A stretch of 62,741 nt of DNA. Source: an uncultured Bacilli bacterium. GTDB taxonomy: Bacteria; Bacillota_I; Bacilli_A; RF39; UBA660. Shown here piece by piece: positions 16,667 to 25,941 of this stretch; the first letter of the stretch is position 1, and each line of letters opens with the position of its first letter. The notes beneath the pieces are model-generated. The model made no database searches. It saw only the letters and a list, made by a program, of their open reading frames with translations, and was not told the DNA's origin. Position numbers and translations under genes: made by a program. The stretch spans positions 1-62,741 of the forward strand of contig CAKOUR010000011.1 of NCBI GenBank assembly GCA_934120635.1. The letters run 5' to 3'.

Positions 16667-18133
16667 CTAGTTAATCCTTTCAAATAAAGTAAAATACTTA
16701 TCATTATATAACACCTTATAATGACTATCCTTACTTAAAATAAGAAACAACATTTCTTTCTTTTCTACCAAAACATGAGTTACATCATATTTTTCAAAAT
16801 CTTTCTCATAATTTCTAGATATATTTTCCATTTTATCAAAAATACTATAAGTCATTCCATTAAATTCTTTTAAATATAAATCACACCTTGCATCAATAAA
16901 TACAGGAATATCATTAAATAATAAATAACTACCATAGTCATAACCATTATATAACTTTATATTTTGATAATCTAAATTATTTTTAATATAGTGAACAGCA
17001 TCAACTGGATAATCTTTTTTCATAACAAAATCTTCTTTAGAATGATTTAAAAATTGAGAATAAGAAAAAATAACTATTCCAAAAATTAAAACACAATATA
17101 TAATCTTATTTTCTAATATCATTTTTCCTAAAATATCAAAAGTAGAATCATGAAGTTCGTTTAAAGCGCGAATACAAATAATACCAATTTCTATAACTCC
17201 AATTGTATAAAAGAATGAAAGATGTCTAATAGATACTAAAGACATAAAAGATAAGCCACCCACCATAAATAATTCCCGCAAATATATTTTCGTATTAGTA
17301 AAAATCAATACAATAATAAAAATTAAAATAGCAACCAGAAAAAAGGGATGTTCAATAACAACCAAAGGAAGATGTTCTAACAAATATTTTTGACTATCTC
17401 CTGCCATAATTCTAAAAATATAGGAATAACATATCTTACTTGGAGATAAAAAGCCCAAAAACAAACTAATACAAAAAGTAATAAAAAGCAATTTAACATG
17501 AGGAATTTTTTCCATTTTCAACTTAAAATTATTCTTTATTTTAAAATTTTTTTTACTAATTACCCTAACAATATGTTCCCCCCAAAAAGGAAGAAAAAGA
17601 ATAAAGAAAAAAGGCCAAACAGTAGCATGCACATTAGCAATTAATATACACAACAAAAAAAGAAAAAACGAATACCTTTTTTTACCAGTATTAATCATTC
17701 TATCAATAAAGTAAAATTCCAAAACAAAACAAATCAAACTAATAAGTTGTGCCCTAGCAACAGCAAACATTGATAATCTAAAAGCACAAAGAATAGAAAG
17801 AATAATAGAAAAAAACTCATTTCTAATTAATCTTAAACTAACATAATAAATCGTTAAACATAATACAATGTAAGTAATAATAGTACTAACATATATTCCA
17901 TAATAACTAAATCTAGAATAAATCAAATAAAGAAATAAATCATAAAGCCAATGTGGATAAGTATATGGTAATCGAGTTATCCAACAATAATGATCTAAAA
18001 AATCAATTCCATGATGATAAATAAAATCTCCTAACTTAATCATATAAAATGTATCTGTTTGAAAATACTTATAAGTAAGTCCAACACATAAAAATATAAT
18101 TGTTACAATTCCAAATAAACGATACTTCTTCAA
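16667..18133 (-). CDS. Large polytopic membrane protein, dolichyl-mannosyltransferase-like architecture
   Basis: Protein of 488 residues with about eleven helices and a C-terminal soluble domain. The first loop (IKLGDFIYHHG, then TYPHWLYDLFLYLIY) and the C-terminal segments GYDYGSYLLF and PVFIDARCDLY match a widespread bacterial family of GT-C-like multipass proteins of unknown substrate. The start codon is TTG with GAGGAAG upstream. It is less similar to the two following paralogues but co-transcribed with them (2-nt gap). It begins 100 nt after the pilus operon end. Confidence 0.6.
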   Translation of the reverse strand: MKKYRLFGIVTIIFLCVGLTYKYFQTDTFYMIKLGDFIYHHGIDFLDHYCWITRLPYTYPHWLYDLFLYLIYSRFSYYGIYVSTIITYIVLCLTIYYVSLRLIRNEFFSIILSILCAFRLSMFAVARAQLISLICFVLEFYFIDRMINTGKKRYSFFLFLLCILIANVHATVWPFFFILFLPFWGEHIVRVISKKNFKIKNNFKLKMEKIPHVKLLFITFCISLFLGFLSPSKICYSYIFRIMAGDSQKYLLEHLPLVVIEHPFFLVAILIFIIVLIFTNTKIYLRELFMVGGLSFMSLVSIRHLSFFYTIGVIEIGIICIRALNELHDSTFDILGKMILENKIIYCVLIFGIVIFSYSQFLNHSKEDFVMKKDYPVDAVHYIKNNLDYQNIKLYNGYDYGSYLLFNDIPVFIDARCDLYLKEFNGMTYSIFDKMENISRNYEKDFEKYDVTHVLVEKKEMLFLILSKDSHYKVLYNDKYFTLFERIN

Positions 18134-18232
18134 AACTAATCTTCCTCTACCAATATTTTATATAAATTAAGTATACATGATTAAAAAATAACTAACAATA
18201 TAATTAACTAAAAAAAAACTACATCACTGCAG

Positions 18233-19177
18233 TCAAGATACTCTTTTATATAATTTTAATTTTTCTAAAAAAGGAAATAATATTTCTGAATTATCCACCC
18301 GATCATTCATAGGTGGTAAAACTGAAAAAAATGATATATTTGCTTCTTTAGCTAACTGTTCAACATCACGATTATTTAACACCGAACGATTTAATACAAC
18401 TTTCTCATTTAATACTTTATCAAAACAATTATTATCTAACATAACCAACTTATTAATCATCAAAACAGAAGATTCCATTAAATAAATAATATCACTACAT
18501 AAAGAATGACACAAAGAAATATCCATATTATTTAAATCAACCAATATAACATTAGCATCTCTATATTGTAATATCATATTATTAACATCTTTTTCACTAC
18601 AAGAAAGCATATTCTTATCCCCATAAAACATAAAATCTTTCTTATTTACTTCTATTGCAACAGTATAATAATGCTTAGATAATTGTTGCTTTAACATATA
18701 AATTAAAGAAGTAGCTCCAGCATGATTAGTAAAATTTTTAAATCCAATAACTCTAACATCACTAGAGATTTTCTCAACATTAAAAGATTGAACATTATTA
18801 ATCTTCTGTAGATGAGCAACATCACGATAACTATTAGGATTATTATAAAGATACATTAATTCTTCTTCAGTCCTAGCAAAATTATAAATTCCCATACTAA
18901 TTAAACTAGAAATATAACCATCTCCATTAACGATTGGATCATTATTAAGTAAAAGGATTATTTTACTAACATCAAGACCAACAGATAACTGTTTTATATT
19001 ATTAATATTTGTATAATCATGAACAGCGGTAATATCTAAAAACATTTTATTAAAGAAAAAATTAGAAAAAGTTTGAACAATCTCATCAGCGGTAAACTCA
19101 CCACTAATAGACTTTATAATGTCAACATTTAAATTACTAAACTTATCATTATTTAAATTCGAAACAATAACATTCAT
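18233..19177 (-). CDS. tadZ: TadZ/CpaE-like pilus-localisation protein with degenerate ATPase motif
   Basis: Protein of 314 residues. A receiver-like N-terminal half (about 1-115, with IILLLNNDP and SLISMGIYNF resembling CheY-like strands) is followed by a MinD/ParA-like half. The Walker A region (144-157, GFKNFTNHAGATSL) keeps the Gly-Ala-Thr-Ser end but lacks both Lys residues of KGGxGKT; the later strand VILVDLNN fits a Walker B-like position. Atypical P-loops are known in TadZ. It is the last gene of the Tad operon, 8 nt after a pseudopilin. Expected role: polar or membrane positioning of the pilus machine. Confidence 0.72.
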   Translation of the reverse strand: MNVIVSNLNNDKFSNLNVDIIKSISGEFTADEIVQTFSNFFFNKMFLDITAVHDYTNINNIKQLSVGLDVSKIILLLNNDPIVNGDGYISSLISMGIYNFARTEEELMYLYNNPNSYRDVAHLQKINNVQSFNVEKISSDVRVIGFKNFTNHAGATSLIYMLKQQLSKHYYTVAIEVNKKDFMFYGDKNMLSCSEKDVNNMILQYRDANVILVDLNNMDISLCHSLCSDIIYLMESSVLMINKLVMLDNNCFDKVLNEKVVLNRSVLNNRDVEQLAKEANISFFSVLPPMNDRVDNSEILFPFLEKLKLYKRVS

Positions 19178-19185
19178 AATATCAC

Positions 19186-19662
19186 CTATCTATCCAAATA
19201 AATAACCTTAGACTCACCACTAATTGGAATAACAGTCCCTAAATGAAATAATGGAAAATCAACAACTACATAAGCAGTAACTTTATAATAAACACTCTTA
19301 ACATTATCAAAGTTCATAGCATTTGCATCATTAGATGACTCAACATTATCCGAACTAATAAGATTTTTATATGTTACAATACATGCTCCATTTTCTGTTT
19401 TTACACCACCAGATTTTTTACAACTATCTTCTATTTTTTTATTATTACCATAATTATAAGAAACTTTCCTTAAATAATCATCAATTTTTGTCTTTGTATT
19501 ATAAAATTCCTTAGGATCAGTTCTTTCCAACATATTAATAATATTATTCTTTATCCGAAAAGTCTTTGAAATAGTAATTGATGCCGTCATAAAACAAATA
19601 AAAACAACAAAGAATACCAACATTATTCTTAAAATAAAAGAACCTCCAAATGCATCCTTCAC
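19186..19662 (-). CDS. TadE-like pseudopilin (short N-terminus, one TM)
   Basis: Protein of 158 residues with the N-terminus MKDAFGGSF, one hydrophobic helix (about 10-30) and an extracytoplasmic domain with one Cys pair (SCKKSGG / GACIV). The last strand SGESKVIYL parallels RGETTTIHI of the neighbouring gene, so the two are diverged paralogues. The start is GTG with GGTGGTGA upstream. Its place between TadC/Flp and TadZ and its single-helix architecture match TadE/TadF minor pilins. Confidence 0.7.
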   Translation of the reverse strand: MKDAFGGSFILRIMLVFFVVFICFMTASITISKTFRIKNNIINMLERTDPKEFYNTKTKIDDYLRKVSYNYGNNKKIEDSCKKSGGVKTENGACIVTYKNLISSDNVESSNDANAMNFDNVKSVYYKVTAYVVVDFPLFHLGTVIPISGESKVIYLDR

Positions 19663-19673
19663 AAAATCACCAC

Positions 19674-20135
19674 CTAAATATGTATAGTTGTTGTTTCTCC
19701 ACGAATCGGAATAACAAAATCTTGATTAAATATAGGAAACGAAATAACTAAATAAACAACAACCTCATAAAATGCAGATCCTTCTCCTAAATCAGTTCCA
19801 ATAATACATGCTCCATTCTCCGTAAACTTGTAAGAAAATGTTTTATCAGATTCCCTATTTTTATTTTCATAATCAGCTTTACACATATTTTCAACATTAT
19901 TATTTCTACCTTCATTATAAGGAAACTTTTTTAAATAATTATCAACTTTATCAATAATATTTTGAGCATTAGAACCATTAGAATCATATTGATATTGCTC
20001 TAAAATATCAATAACACCATTCTTTACTCGAAAAACTTTAGCGTAACTAACAGCAATTGTCATGAAAGACACATAAAAAACAATAAATATTATAATTAAC
20101 TTAAACATAAATGTACTGCCAAATGCATCTCTCAT
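19674..20135 (-). CDS. TadE-like pseudopilin, paralogue
   Basis: Protein of 153 residues beginning MRDAFGSTF, with a hydrophobic helix at about 10-30 and an ectodomain with a Cys pair (MCKADYE / GACIIGT). It shares the leader, the FPYNEGRNNN/SYNYGNNKK segment and the C-terminal RGET/SGES strand with the next gene. It is probably a minor pilin of the Tad fibre. Confidence 0.7.
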   Translation of the reverse strand: MRDAFGSTFMFKLIIIFIVFYVSFMTIAVSYAKVFRVKNGVIDILEQYQYDSNGSNAQNIIDKVDNYLKKFPYNEGRNNNVENMCKADYENKNRESDKTFSYKFTENGACIIGTDLGEGSAFYEVVVYLVISFPIFNQDFVIPIRGETTTIHI

Positions 20136-20171
20136 ATCAATTACCTACCCTTCTTCTTAATCACACTAATA

Positions 20172-20318
20172 TTATTTCCCTTGTTCTGTAATATTCTTCC
20201 ATTTATTTCCAACATAATCTTGAGCAAGTGGAACCAAAAATTTAACAACACCTGCAATTAAGGCAATTGCAAGAATAGTTACAACTACCATACTTAATTC
20301 ACCTGTAGCTTCTTTCAT
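20172..20318 (-). CDS. Flp-like 48-residue pilin
   Basis: A short gene of 48 codons: MKEATGELSM, then a hydrophobic helix (10-30, VVVTILAIALIAGVV) and a hydrophilic tail of about 16 residues ending EQGK. GGGAGGTGAGATAG precedes the ATG. Size, single helix with a Glu just before it, and position between TadC and the TadE-like genes fit the major Flp pilin of Tad systems. The Gly-Glu at 6-7 is a candidate prepilin peptidase site but is not the standard G/xxxxEY. It is likely to be missed by automated calling. Confidence 0.75.
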   Translation of the reverse strand: MKEATGELSMVVVTILAIALIAGVVKFLVPLAQDYVGNKWKNITEQGK

Positions 20319-20352
20319 CTATCTCACCTCCCTCAATAATTTTTTTCTTTTT

Positions 20353-21147
20353 CTACGCGACAGCCGTAAAAGAAAGTAGCATAGATACTATAAGTAATAT
20401 CATTCCTCCACCGCCTGTACAAACTAACATTACCATAGTCATACTTTCCATCTTATTTAATCTATTTTTATATTTCTGCTCTCTTGCTTTTTGCTGCAAA
20501 GCAGAAACACTCTTAGAAAAGGCAACCAACTGTGCATGTTTCTTTTCCTGTTCCCCAAGACCCAAACGATACAACAACCTCATCATTCTAACTGAATCTC
20601 TAACTGGATACATTGCAGCAAAATCCATATATGGTTGAACAGAGGAATCACCAGCCTCTATCTTAGCAACCATTGCTTTTAATCCAGGTTTAAATACCTC
20701 TGGAGCATCATCTATACTCCTAGCAAGAGCAACAGGAACTGTATAATGTTGAATCAATACTTCTAATCCCTTTAAATAATAAGGCAGCAAAGAATCAACT
20801 TCATTTAAATGATTTCGATAAAACTTTTTTAAATCCATATATTGTAATTTAAAAGCAAAAAAGCCACATACAATTCCAAAAATAATATTAAGAAAAGATA
20901 AATCAGAAATAAATACAAAAACAAACAAAACAGTAACCAATACTCCATTTCTAATTCTCTTCATAAATACTTGATTAGGATCATATACCTTATCCCCATA
21001 TTTTGCATAAAGTAAAAAATCATAATCACTCTCTTTTAATAAGTAAAATAAATCCTTATTGTCAGCAACAAATTTACTAGAATTAATTTTACCTGTATAA
21101 AAGAATATAAATAAAATAATTACACCAATAAGAAATATCTCTATCAT
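20353..21147 (-). CDS. tadC: TadC-like inner-membrane platform protein
   Basis: T2SSF-type membrane protein of 264 residues: an N-terminal helix, a pair near 70-105, a cytoplasmic helical domain (GLEVLIQHYTVPVALARSI, then VRMMRLLYRLGLGEQEK) and a C-terminal hydrophobic segment. The frame starts at ATG in a TAATG overlap with the TadB stop. With TadB it would form the two-component platform driven by TadA. Confidence 0.8.
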   Translation of the reverse strand: MIEIFLIGVIILFIFFYTGKINSSKFVADNKDLFYLLKESDYDFLLYAKYGDKVYDPNQVFMKRIRNGVLVTVLFVFVFISDLSFLNIIFGIVCGFFAFKLQYMDLKKFYRNHLNEVDSLLPYYLKGLEVLIQHYTVPVALARSIDDAPEVFKPGLKAMVAKIEAGDSSVQPYMDFAAMYPVRDSVRMMRLLYRLGLGEQEKKHAQLVAFSKSVSALQQKAREQKYKNRLNKMESMTMVMLVCTGGGGMILLIVSMLLSFTAVA

Positions 21148-22049
21148 TACTCAGCCCCCACATTCTCATTATAATATTTTTCTCCCTTAAGCAGAAATAA
21201 CGTATTAATAATAACAAGTGCATGTAATAATACTACAATTAATTTATTATCTAACATTGCTATATAAGAATCTACACCTAATAATAATTGAATTAGCATA
21301 ACAATACCATATAATGCAACACCAAAAATTAAAAATTGCTTATGGAATTCAGAACGATCCATCCTATCACGATATACTCCTTCAACAAGAGCATCAATAT
21401 CAGTCAACATATTATCAAATGTTTCTTCCGTATCTTTAGCGCCTTCCTTAGTAACTTGTAAAAATAATTGATGCATATTCTTTACCATAAAATAAGGATA
21501 TTTTGCATTCATATATGCTATCGAATCATTAACATCACCTTTTTCATAAGAAAGAGCAATCATTGTTTTAACATCAGACAAAACAGGTTCTTCCAAAATA
21601 CCAGATTCCACTACTCCCTCAAGTGATTTAATAAACGCTTGCGTAGTAGCAAATTCCATAATAGTGTTAGTAACATAAACTTGAATTTGTTCAAATATAA
21701 ATTCACTATATTGTCTCTTAGATCTAAGATAAGTAATATAAGGAACAAAAGCAACAGCAATAACAGCATAAACTATTGATACAATTAAATTATAAAAATA
21801 CAAATAGCCAACGACTCCTGCTATACCAGCAAATAAAACAATTTGCACAAAATACTGTCTAGGAGTATAATCAAGCCCCAATTCCTTAATTTTTCTTCGC
21901 ATTTCTTTATAAGAATAAGGTGCATATTTATCATATAAACGATTTTTTTGTTCATTAATAAACTTATAAACGCCACTACCACTACTAGAGCGATAAGTAA
22001 TAATAAAAATTAATACAATACCAACAATAATAATTTCCAAACTAACCAC
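21147..22049 (-). CDS. tadB: TadB-like inner-membrane platform protein
   Basis: T2SSF-type platform protein of about 300 residues. It has an N-terminal helix, a pair of helices near 68-108, a cytoplasmic domain with IQVYVTNTIMEFATTQAF and GAKDTEETFDNMLTDI, and two C-terminal helices. The start is uncertain: GTG at 22049 sits almost on the TadA stop, while a TTG at 22040 has better spacing from GAGGTGG. Both give the same membrane topology. Confidence 0.8.
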   Translation of the reverse strand: MVSLEIIIVGIVLIFIITYRSSSGSGVYKFINEQKNRLYDKYAPYSYKEMRRKIKELGLDYTPRQYFVQIVLFAGIAGVVGYLYFYNLIVSIVYAVIAVAFVPYITYLRSKRQYSEFIFEQIQVYVTNTIMEFATTQAFIKSLEGVVESGILEEPVLSDVKTMIALSYEKGDVNDSIAYMNAKYPYFMVKNMHQLFLQVTKEGAKDTEETFDNMLTDIDALVEGVYRDRMDRSEFHKQFLIFGVALYGIVMLIQLLLGVDSYIAMLDNKLIVVLLHALVIINTLFLLKGEKYYNENVGAE

Positions 22050-22050
22050 C

Positions 22051-23661
22051 TCACTCTACATTAATATTAGAATTATTATACACTATTTTACTAGAATTAA
22101 CAATACCTGAAGAAGAAGAATTCACAGGAATATTTGTATTAACTGGAATAGACTTTGTATTTTCTAAAGAAACATTCGAAATAGAATTAGACCCCCCAGA
22201 AGAATTAGCAGGACGATTATTTACCATTTGTCTATTCATTAAACTAACATTACTTAAAGTACCACTATTATTTCTAACAGATTGATTTTGATACATAGTA
22301 CCTTGATAAACGCCTTGAGTAGAAGAAACTCCATTAATATTTTTCTGTCCAACACCCATTTGTTTAAAATTAGTATTAACAGGACTAGTATTGATACTAT
22401 TGTTATTTCCTCTATTACCATTATTTTCTTTATTTAAATCACCAGAAGAATTAACATAACTAGAAGTAACATAATTAACATTCTGAATATTATTACCTAC
22501 ATTAACAGGATTTAAAGTACCTTGATGAACAGAATTCATCTGAACAGAAGAAAGATGATTATCTAAATTAGAAGTCTTCTCCTCTAAATCACTTTGTTCT
22601 TTAAACTCTTGTTTTACCAATATATCTGGTGGCATAATAACACCTTGACTCTCCAAATAATCTAATAAATATTTAGTAGGATTATGAATTTCCGTCTTAC
22701 CATCAGGAGTTCTCTTATAAATAATTTGATATTTAGGTTGATTTTTATCATCTACATAAAACTCCACCACTTCAGAAACTTCTCTTTTAAATCTTTGTAA
22801 CTCTTTACTATAATATCCCTTAATATGAACACCAAGCTGAACATAGCGATGAATACTTCGTAAGAACTGATCCATATCAATACTAGATTCCAACAAGCTA
22901 TATAAACGACTAGGAATAGACTCAGCTTTATCTGCATGAATAGTAGATAAAATATTATGACCTGAAGAAATAGAATCTCTAACTGCCAAAACCGCTTCAG
23001 CACTACGTACCTCAGAAAGTAAAATCCATCTAGGATTCTGTCTCATACAAGTAACAAGCACATCAGCATAACTTGCAATATTATTTGTTTTCATTGCTAC
23101 AATATCTCTTTCTGGAAAAATCCGATCCAAATGAAGTTCCAGAGTATCTTCAATCGTAATAATCTTCTCATCATATTTCGTATGAGCAGCCATATATTTT
23201 ACAAATTCTGTCTTACCACTACCAGTTTCTCCACTAACTAAAATATTACAGTGTCCTTCTACACATTTCAAGATAAAATCATGAATGTCCAAACGAATAT
23301 AATCTTCTTTAATAATCTTATCTTTTTCCAAACGAATCTTAGCAGGAGTCTTACGAATTAAAACAGCAATACCATTTCTAGCAATTGAATCATGAACAAA
23401 GTTCATACGAAGTTCAGCACTCTCAGCATCCAAAAAAGGATTTGCCATATTAAAAGATTTTCCCATAGAGTTAGCACATTGAAATGCCATCTTTTCCATA
23501 AAAGCATTATTAACAGCAGGATTCTCTACTCGGTACACACCCTTAGATAATGATTTTAACCATACTTGTCCACCATTACTATAAGAAATATCCGTAATAT
23601 CATCATTATCCAAATAAGCCTGAAGAGCACCAAAATCAATTTGTGTAAATTCATTTTTCAT
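22051..23661 (-). CDS. tadA: TadA/CpaF secretion ATPase with long Asn/Ser-rich tail
   Basis: Hexameric VirB11/GspE-superfamily ATPase, 536 residues. N-terminal domain 1-125, Walker A GETGSGKT at 144-151, Asp box IEDTLELHL, Walker B WILLSEVRS, His box STIHAD. The catalytic part ends near 350. Residues about 355-536 are a low-complexity Asn/Ser/Val-rich tail with few charged residues, which CpaF/TadA proteins normally lack. The frame and codon usage stay the same, so it is part of the gene. It energises pilus assembly with TadB and TadC directly downstream. Confidence 0.9.
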   Translation of the reverse strand: MKNEFTQIDFGALQAYLDNDDITDISYSNGGQVWLKSLSKGVYRVENPAVNNAFMEKMAFQCANSMGKSFNMANPFLDAESAELRMNFVHDSIARNGIAVLIRKTPAKIRLEKDKIIKEDYIRLDIHDFILKCVEGHCNILVSGETGSGKTEFVKYMAAHTKYDEKIITIEDTLELHLDRIFPERDIVAMKTNNIASYADVLVTCMRQNPRWILLSEVRSAEAVLAVRDSISSGHNILSTIHADKAESIPSRLYSLLESSIDMDQFLRSIHRYVQLGVHIKGYYSKELQRFKREVSEVVEFYVDDKNQPKYQIIYKRTPDGKTEIHNPTKYLLDYLESQGVIMPPDILVKQEFKEQSDLEEKTSNLDNHLSSVQMNSVHQGTLNPVNVGNNIQNVNYVTSSYVNSSGDLNKENNGNRGNNNSINTSPVNTNFKQMGVGQKNINGVSSTQGVYQGTMYQNQSVRNNSGTLSNVSLMNRQMVNNRPANSSGGSNSISNVSLENTKSIPVNTNIPVNSSSSGIVNSSKIVYNNSNINVE

Positions 23662-23680
23662 CGAATCACCATCCTAACTA

Positions 23681-24526
23681 TTAAGAATTACTATTTGTAT
23701 TATTATCACTAGAATCATCATCAGTAGTAACATCATCTTTAGTACTAGTCAAAATCTCATCAACTGATACCATTTTTGTTTTTTCATTAATAAAGTTTTG
23801 GATATCTTTACTACTTACATAAACAGTATTCTCCTTAGTAAGTTCTTGTGTATTAGGAACTAATATTAACTCTACACCATAACTATCACTTAAATAAATC
23901 GCTTTTCTAAATAACAAATGCATATCTTCTGGTAAAGCAAACATCATATAAGCAGGAGTTCTAACATCAGCAGAATCATCAAATACATGTCTACCTTCTC
24001 CATCTTTTACATCTAAAATAGTAATATTACTAATAAATTTACCAAACATAATCGTTCCATCATCACTCTTAGCTTTAAAATAAATATTAATGACATCATC
24101 AGGTTGCATACTATTAGCATAAGTAGTATCCATATTAACTTTATAATTAACTACTGTTTCATTCTTCTTAACATTTAAAAAAGCAGAGTTAGGCAACAAA
24201 TTAGAAGTAGTAAGTAAATCTTTATAAAATAAACTTCCCTCAATAATCTTAGTATTATATTGAGAATATTTTCCAACAATATCTTCTTGCGAATTATAAT
24301 AACTACCAACTAAAAAAGCAGCAGGAACATTCATATAATTAATCATATTAGCTGTAATCTTAGTCTTAGGTTTAATCTCCTGATTAGCATATGGTACTTT
24401 CGTTAAAGCAACTTTTTGACTTATTCGATAATAATATCCAATAAACAAAATAATTACACATAAAATAATACCAAAAATTGTAACAGTATTCTTATTACTT
24501 AAAAACTTTCTAAATGAATCTTTCAA
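23681..24526 (-). CDS. SAF/CpaB-like pilus protein, second copy
   Basis: Protein of 281 residues: a short basic N-terminus, one helix (about 16-32), then a SAF-like domain (VPYANQEIKPKTKITANMI and YKVNMDTTYANSMQPDD) as in CpaB/RcpC. A third segment (IMFGKFISNITILDV, ALPEDMHLLFRKAIYLS) and an Asp/Thr-rich tail follow. It is a close paralogue of the upstream gene, from a tandem duplication. In Gram-negative Tad systems CpaB sits with the secretin; here there is no outer membrane, so the role is open, perhaps in the cell-wall passage. Confidence 0.8.
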   Translation of the reverse strand: MKDSFRKFLSNKNTVTIFGIILCVIILFIGYYYRISQKVALTKVPYANQEIKPKTKITANMINYMNVPAAFLVGSYYNSQEDIVGKYSQYNTKIIEGSLFYKDLLTTSNLLPNSAFLNVKKNETVVNYKVNMDTTYANSMQPDDVINIYFKAKSDDGTIMFGKFISNITILDVKDGEGRHVFDDSADVRTPAYMMFALPEDMHLLFRKAIYLSDSYGVELILVPNTQELTKENTVYVSSKDIQNFINEKTKMVSVDEILTSTKDDVTTDDDSSDNNTNSNS

Positions 24527-24573
24527 AATATTTCCTCCTTTAATTAAAATACTTAATTATTACCAACATCTTA

Positions 24574-25449
24574 TTATTGATTTTTCTTATTAGTAGATTT
24601 ATCTACAGTATCATCTGTCTTATTATCATTATTTTCAGTAGTATTAACTTTGTCCTCTGTACTAGATAAAATTTCATCAACTGATACCATCTTGGTCTTA
24701 TCATTAATAAAGTTTTGAATATCCTTACTACTTACATAAACATCAGCATCTTTTTCAACTTTTTCTGTATTAGGAACTAAAATTAATTCTACATCATAAC
24801 TATTACTTAAATAAATTGCTTTTCTAAATAATAAATGCATATCTTCTGGTAAAGCAAATAACATATAAGCAGGAGTTCTAGCCTCAGTAGTATTTTCAAA
24901 TACTCTCTGACCATTTGAATCCTTCATATCTAAAATCTTAATATTACTAATAAATTTACCAAACATAATTGTTCCATCATCACTTTTAGCCTTCAAATAA
25001 ACATTAATAATATCACCAGGCATCATACTATTTGCATAAGTAGAATCCATTCCTACCTTATAACTAATTACAGTTTCATTAGATTTAACACTACTAAAAG
25101 CAGAATTAGAAACAGTAGAACTATCTGTTAAAAGATCAGTATAAAATATACTACCTTCTGCAATCATAATATCAGATTTAGCAAATTTACCCTCAATTTG
25201 ATCAGAACTAGAATAATAACTTCCCTTAATAAATGATGCTGGAACATTCATAAAAGAAATCATATCAGAAGTAATTTTTGTTCTAGGTTGAATAGTCTGA
25301 TTAGCATAAGGAACTTTTGATAAAGAAACTTTCTGATTAATTCTATAATTATACCCCCAATATAAAATAATAATACATAAAATAACTCCAATAATAGTAA
25401 TAGTATTCTTATTACTAACAAATTTTTTCAACGAACCAGATAAATTCAT
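24574..25449 (-). CDS. SAF/CpaB-like pilus protein, first copy
   Basis: Protein of 291 residues with the same layout as the following gene: helix at about 16-33, SAF-like domain, the shared block with AYMLFALPEDMHLLFRKAIY, and a Thr/Asn/Asp tail. The two copies are alike along their full length except for the tails. They are separated by 47 nt. A start site AGGAGGAAG precedes the ATG. Two CpaB-like subunits may form a hetero-oligomer. Confidence 0.8.
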   Translation of the reverse strand: MNLSGSLKKFVSNKNTITIIGVILCIIILYWGYNYRINQKVSLSKVPYANQTIQPRTKITSDMISFMNVPASFIKGSYYSSSDQIEGKFAKSDIMIAEGSIFYTDLLTDSSTVSNSAFSSVKSNETVISYKVGMDSTYANSMMPGDIINVYLKAKSDDGTIMFGKFISNIKILDMKDSNGQRVFENTTEARTPAYMLFALPEDMHLLFRKAIYLSNSYDVELILVPNTEKVEKDADVYVSSKDIQNFINDKTKMVSVDEILSSTEDKVNTTENNDNKTDDTVDKSTNKKNQ

Positions 25450-25464
25450 TTTTCTTCCTCCTTC

Positions 25465-25926
25465 TTATCCAATATTTTCTCTATTATCTAAACTTTCCCA
25501 ACCATTACCACCATCTGGAGAAAATTCCAAAATTCCACTTAATTTATTCTGAATATCAGCACTAGTCGTATCAGAATTATACTTCAATTGATAATTATCC
25601 GTTTTACTAGTAGCGACCACACTAACCTTAGGCGGTTTCTCCATAATATCATAAAAAGCTAAAGAATAACTATCTCCATTTCCCTCAATACTTTCATAAA
25701 ATCTTCTAGTACAATTAGCAACAAACTTTTGTTCAATAATTTTTAATTTACCAGTTTGAATATAGTAACTCATATCAATAGATTCATACATTGAAGCCTC
25801 AACCGATTCTTTCAAAACATAATATTCACTTTCATTATTAATAGTAACATTCTGAAAAAAAGTAATAAAAGCCAATCCCAACATTCCAACAAATATCAGT
25901 CCAAAACTTAAATAAGCATATTTCAT
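25465..25926 (-). CDS. Pilin-like protein with one N-terminal helix
   Basis: Protein of 153 residues with an N-terminal helix at about 4-27 (LSFGLIFVGMLGLAFITFF) and an ectodomain with a single Cys (VANCTRRFYE). It has no recognised family. The N-terminal helix, the length and the place in the Tad operon suggest a TadE/TadG-like minor pilin, but it lacks the MxDAFG leader of the two at 19-20 kb. Confidence 0.55.
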   Translation of the reverse strand: MKYAYLSFGLIFVGMLGLAFITFFQNVTINNESEYYVLKESVEASMYESIDMSYYIQTGKLKIIEQKFVANCTRRFYESIEGNGDSYSLAFYDIMEKPPKVSVVATSKTDNYQLKYNSDTTSADIQNKLSGILEFSPDGGNGWESLDNRENIG

Positions 25927-25941
25927 AAACTAATCACCACC

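Noticed and set aside
18134..18232. Terminator after tadZ
   Set aside because: A run of nine U is present but the preceding ACTGCAGT is a loopless palindrome and no stable stem could be drawn.
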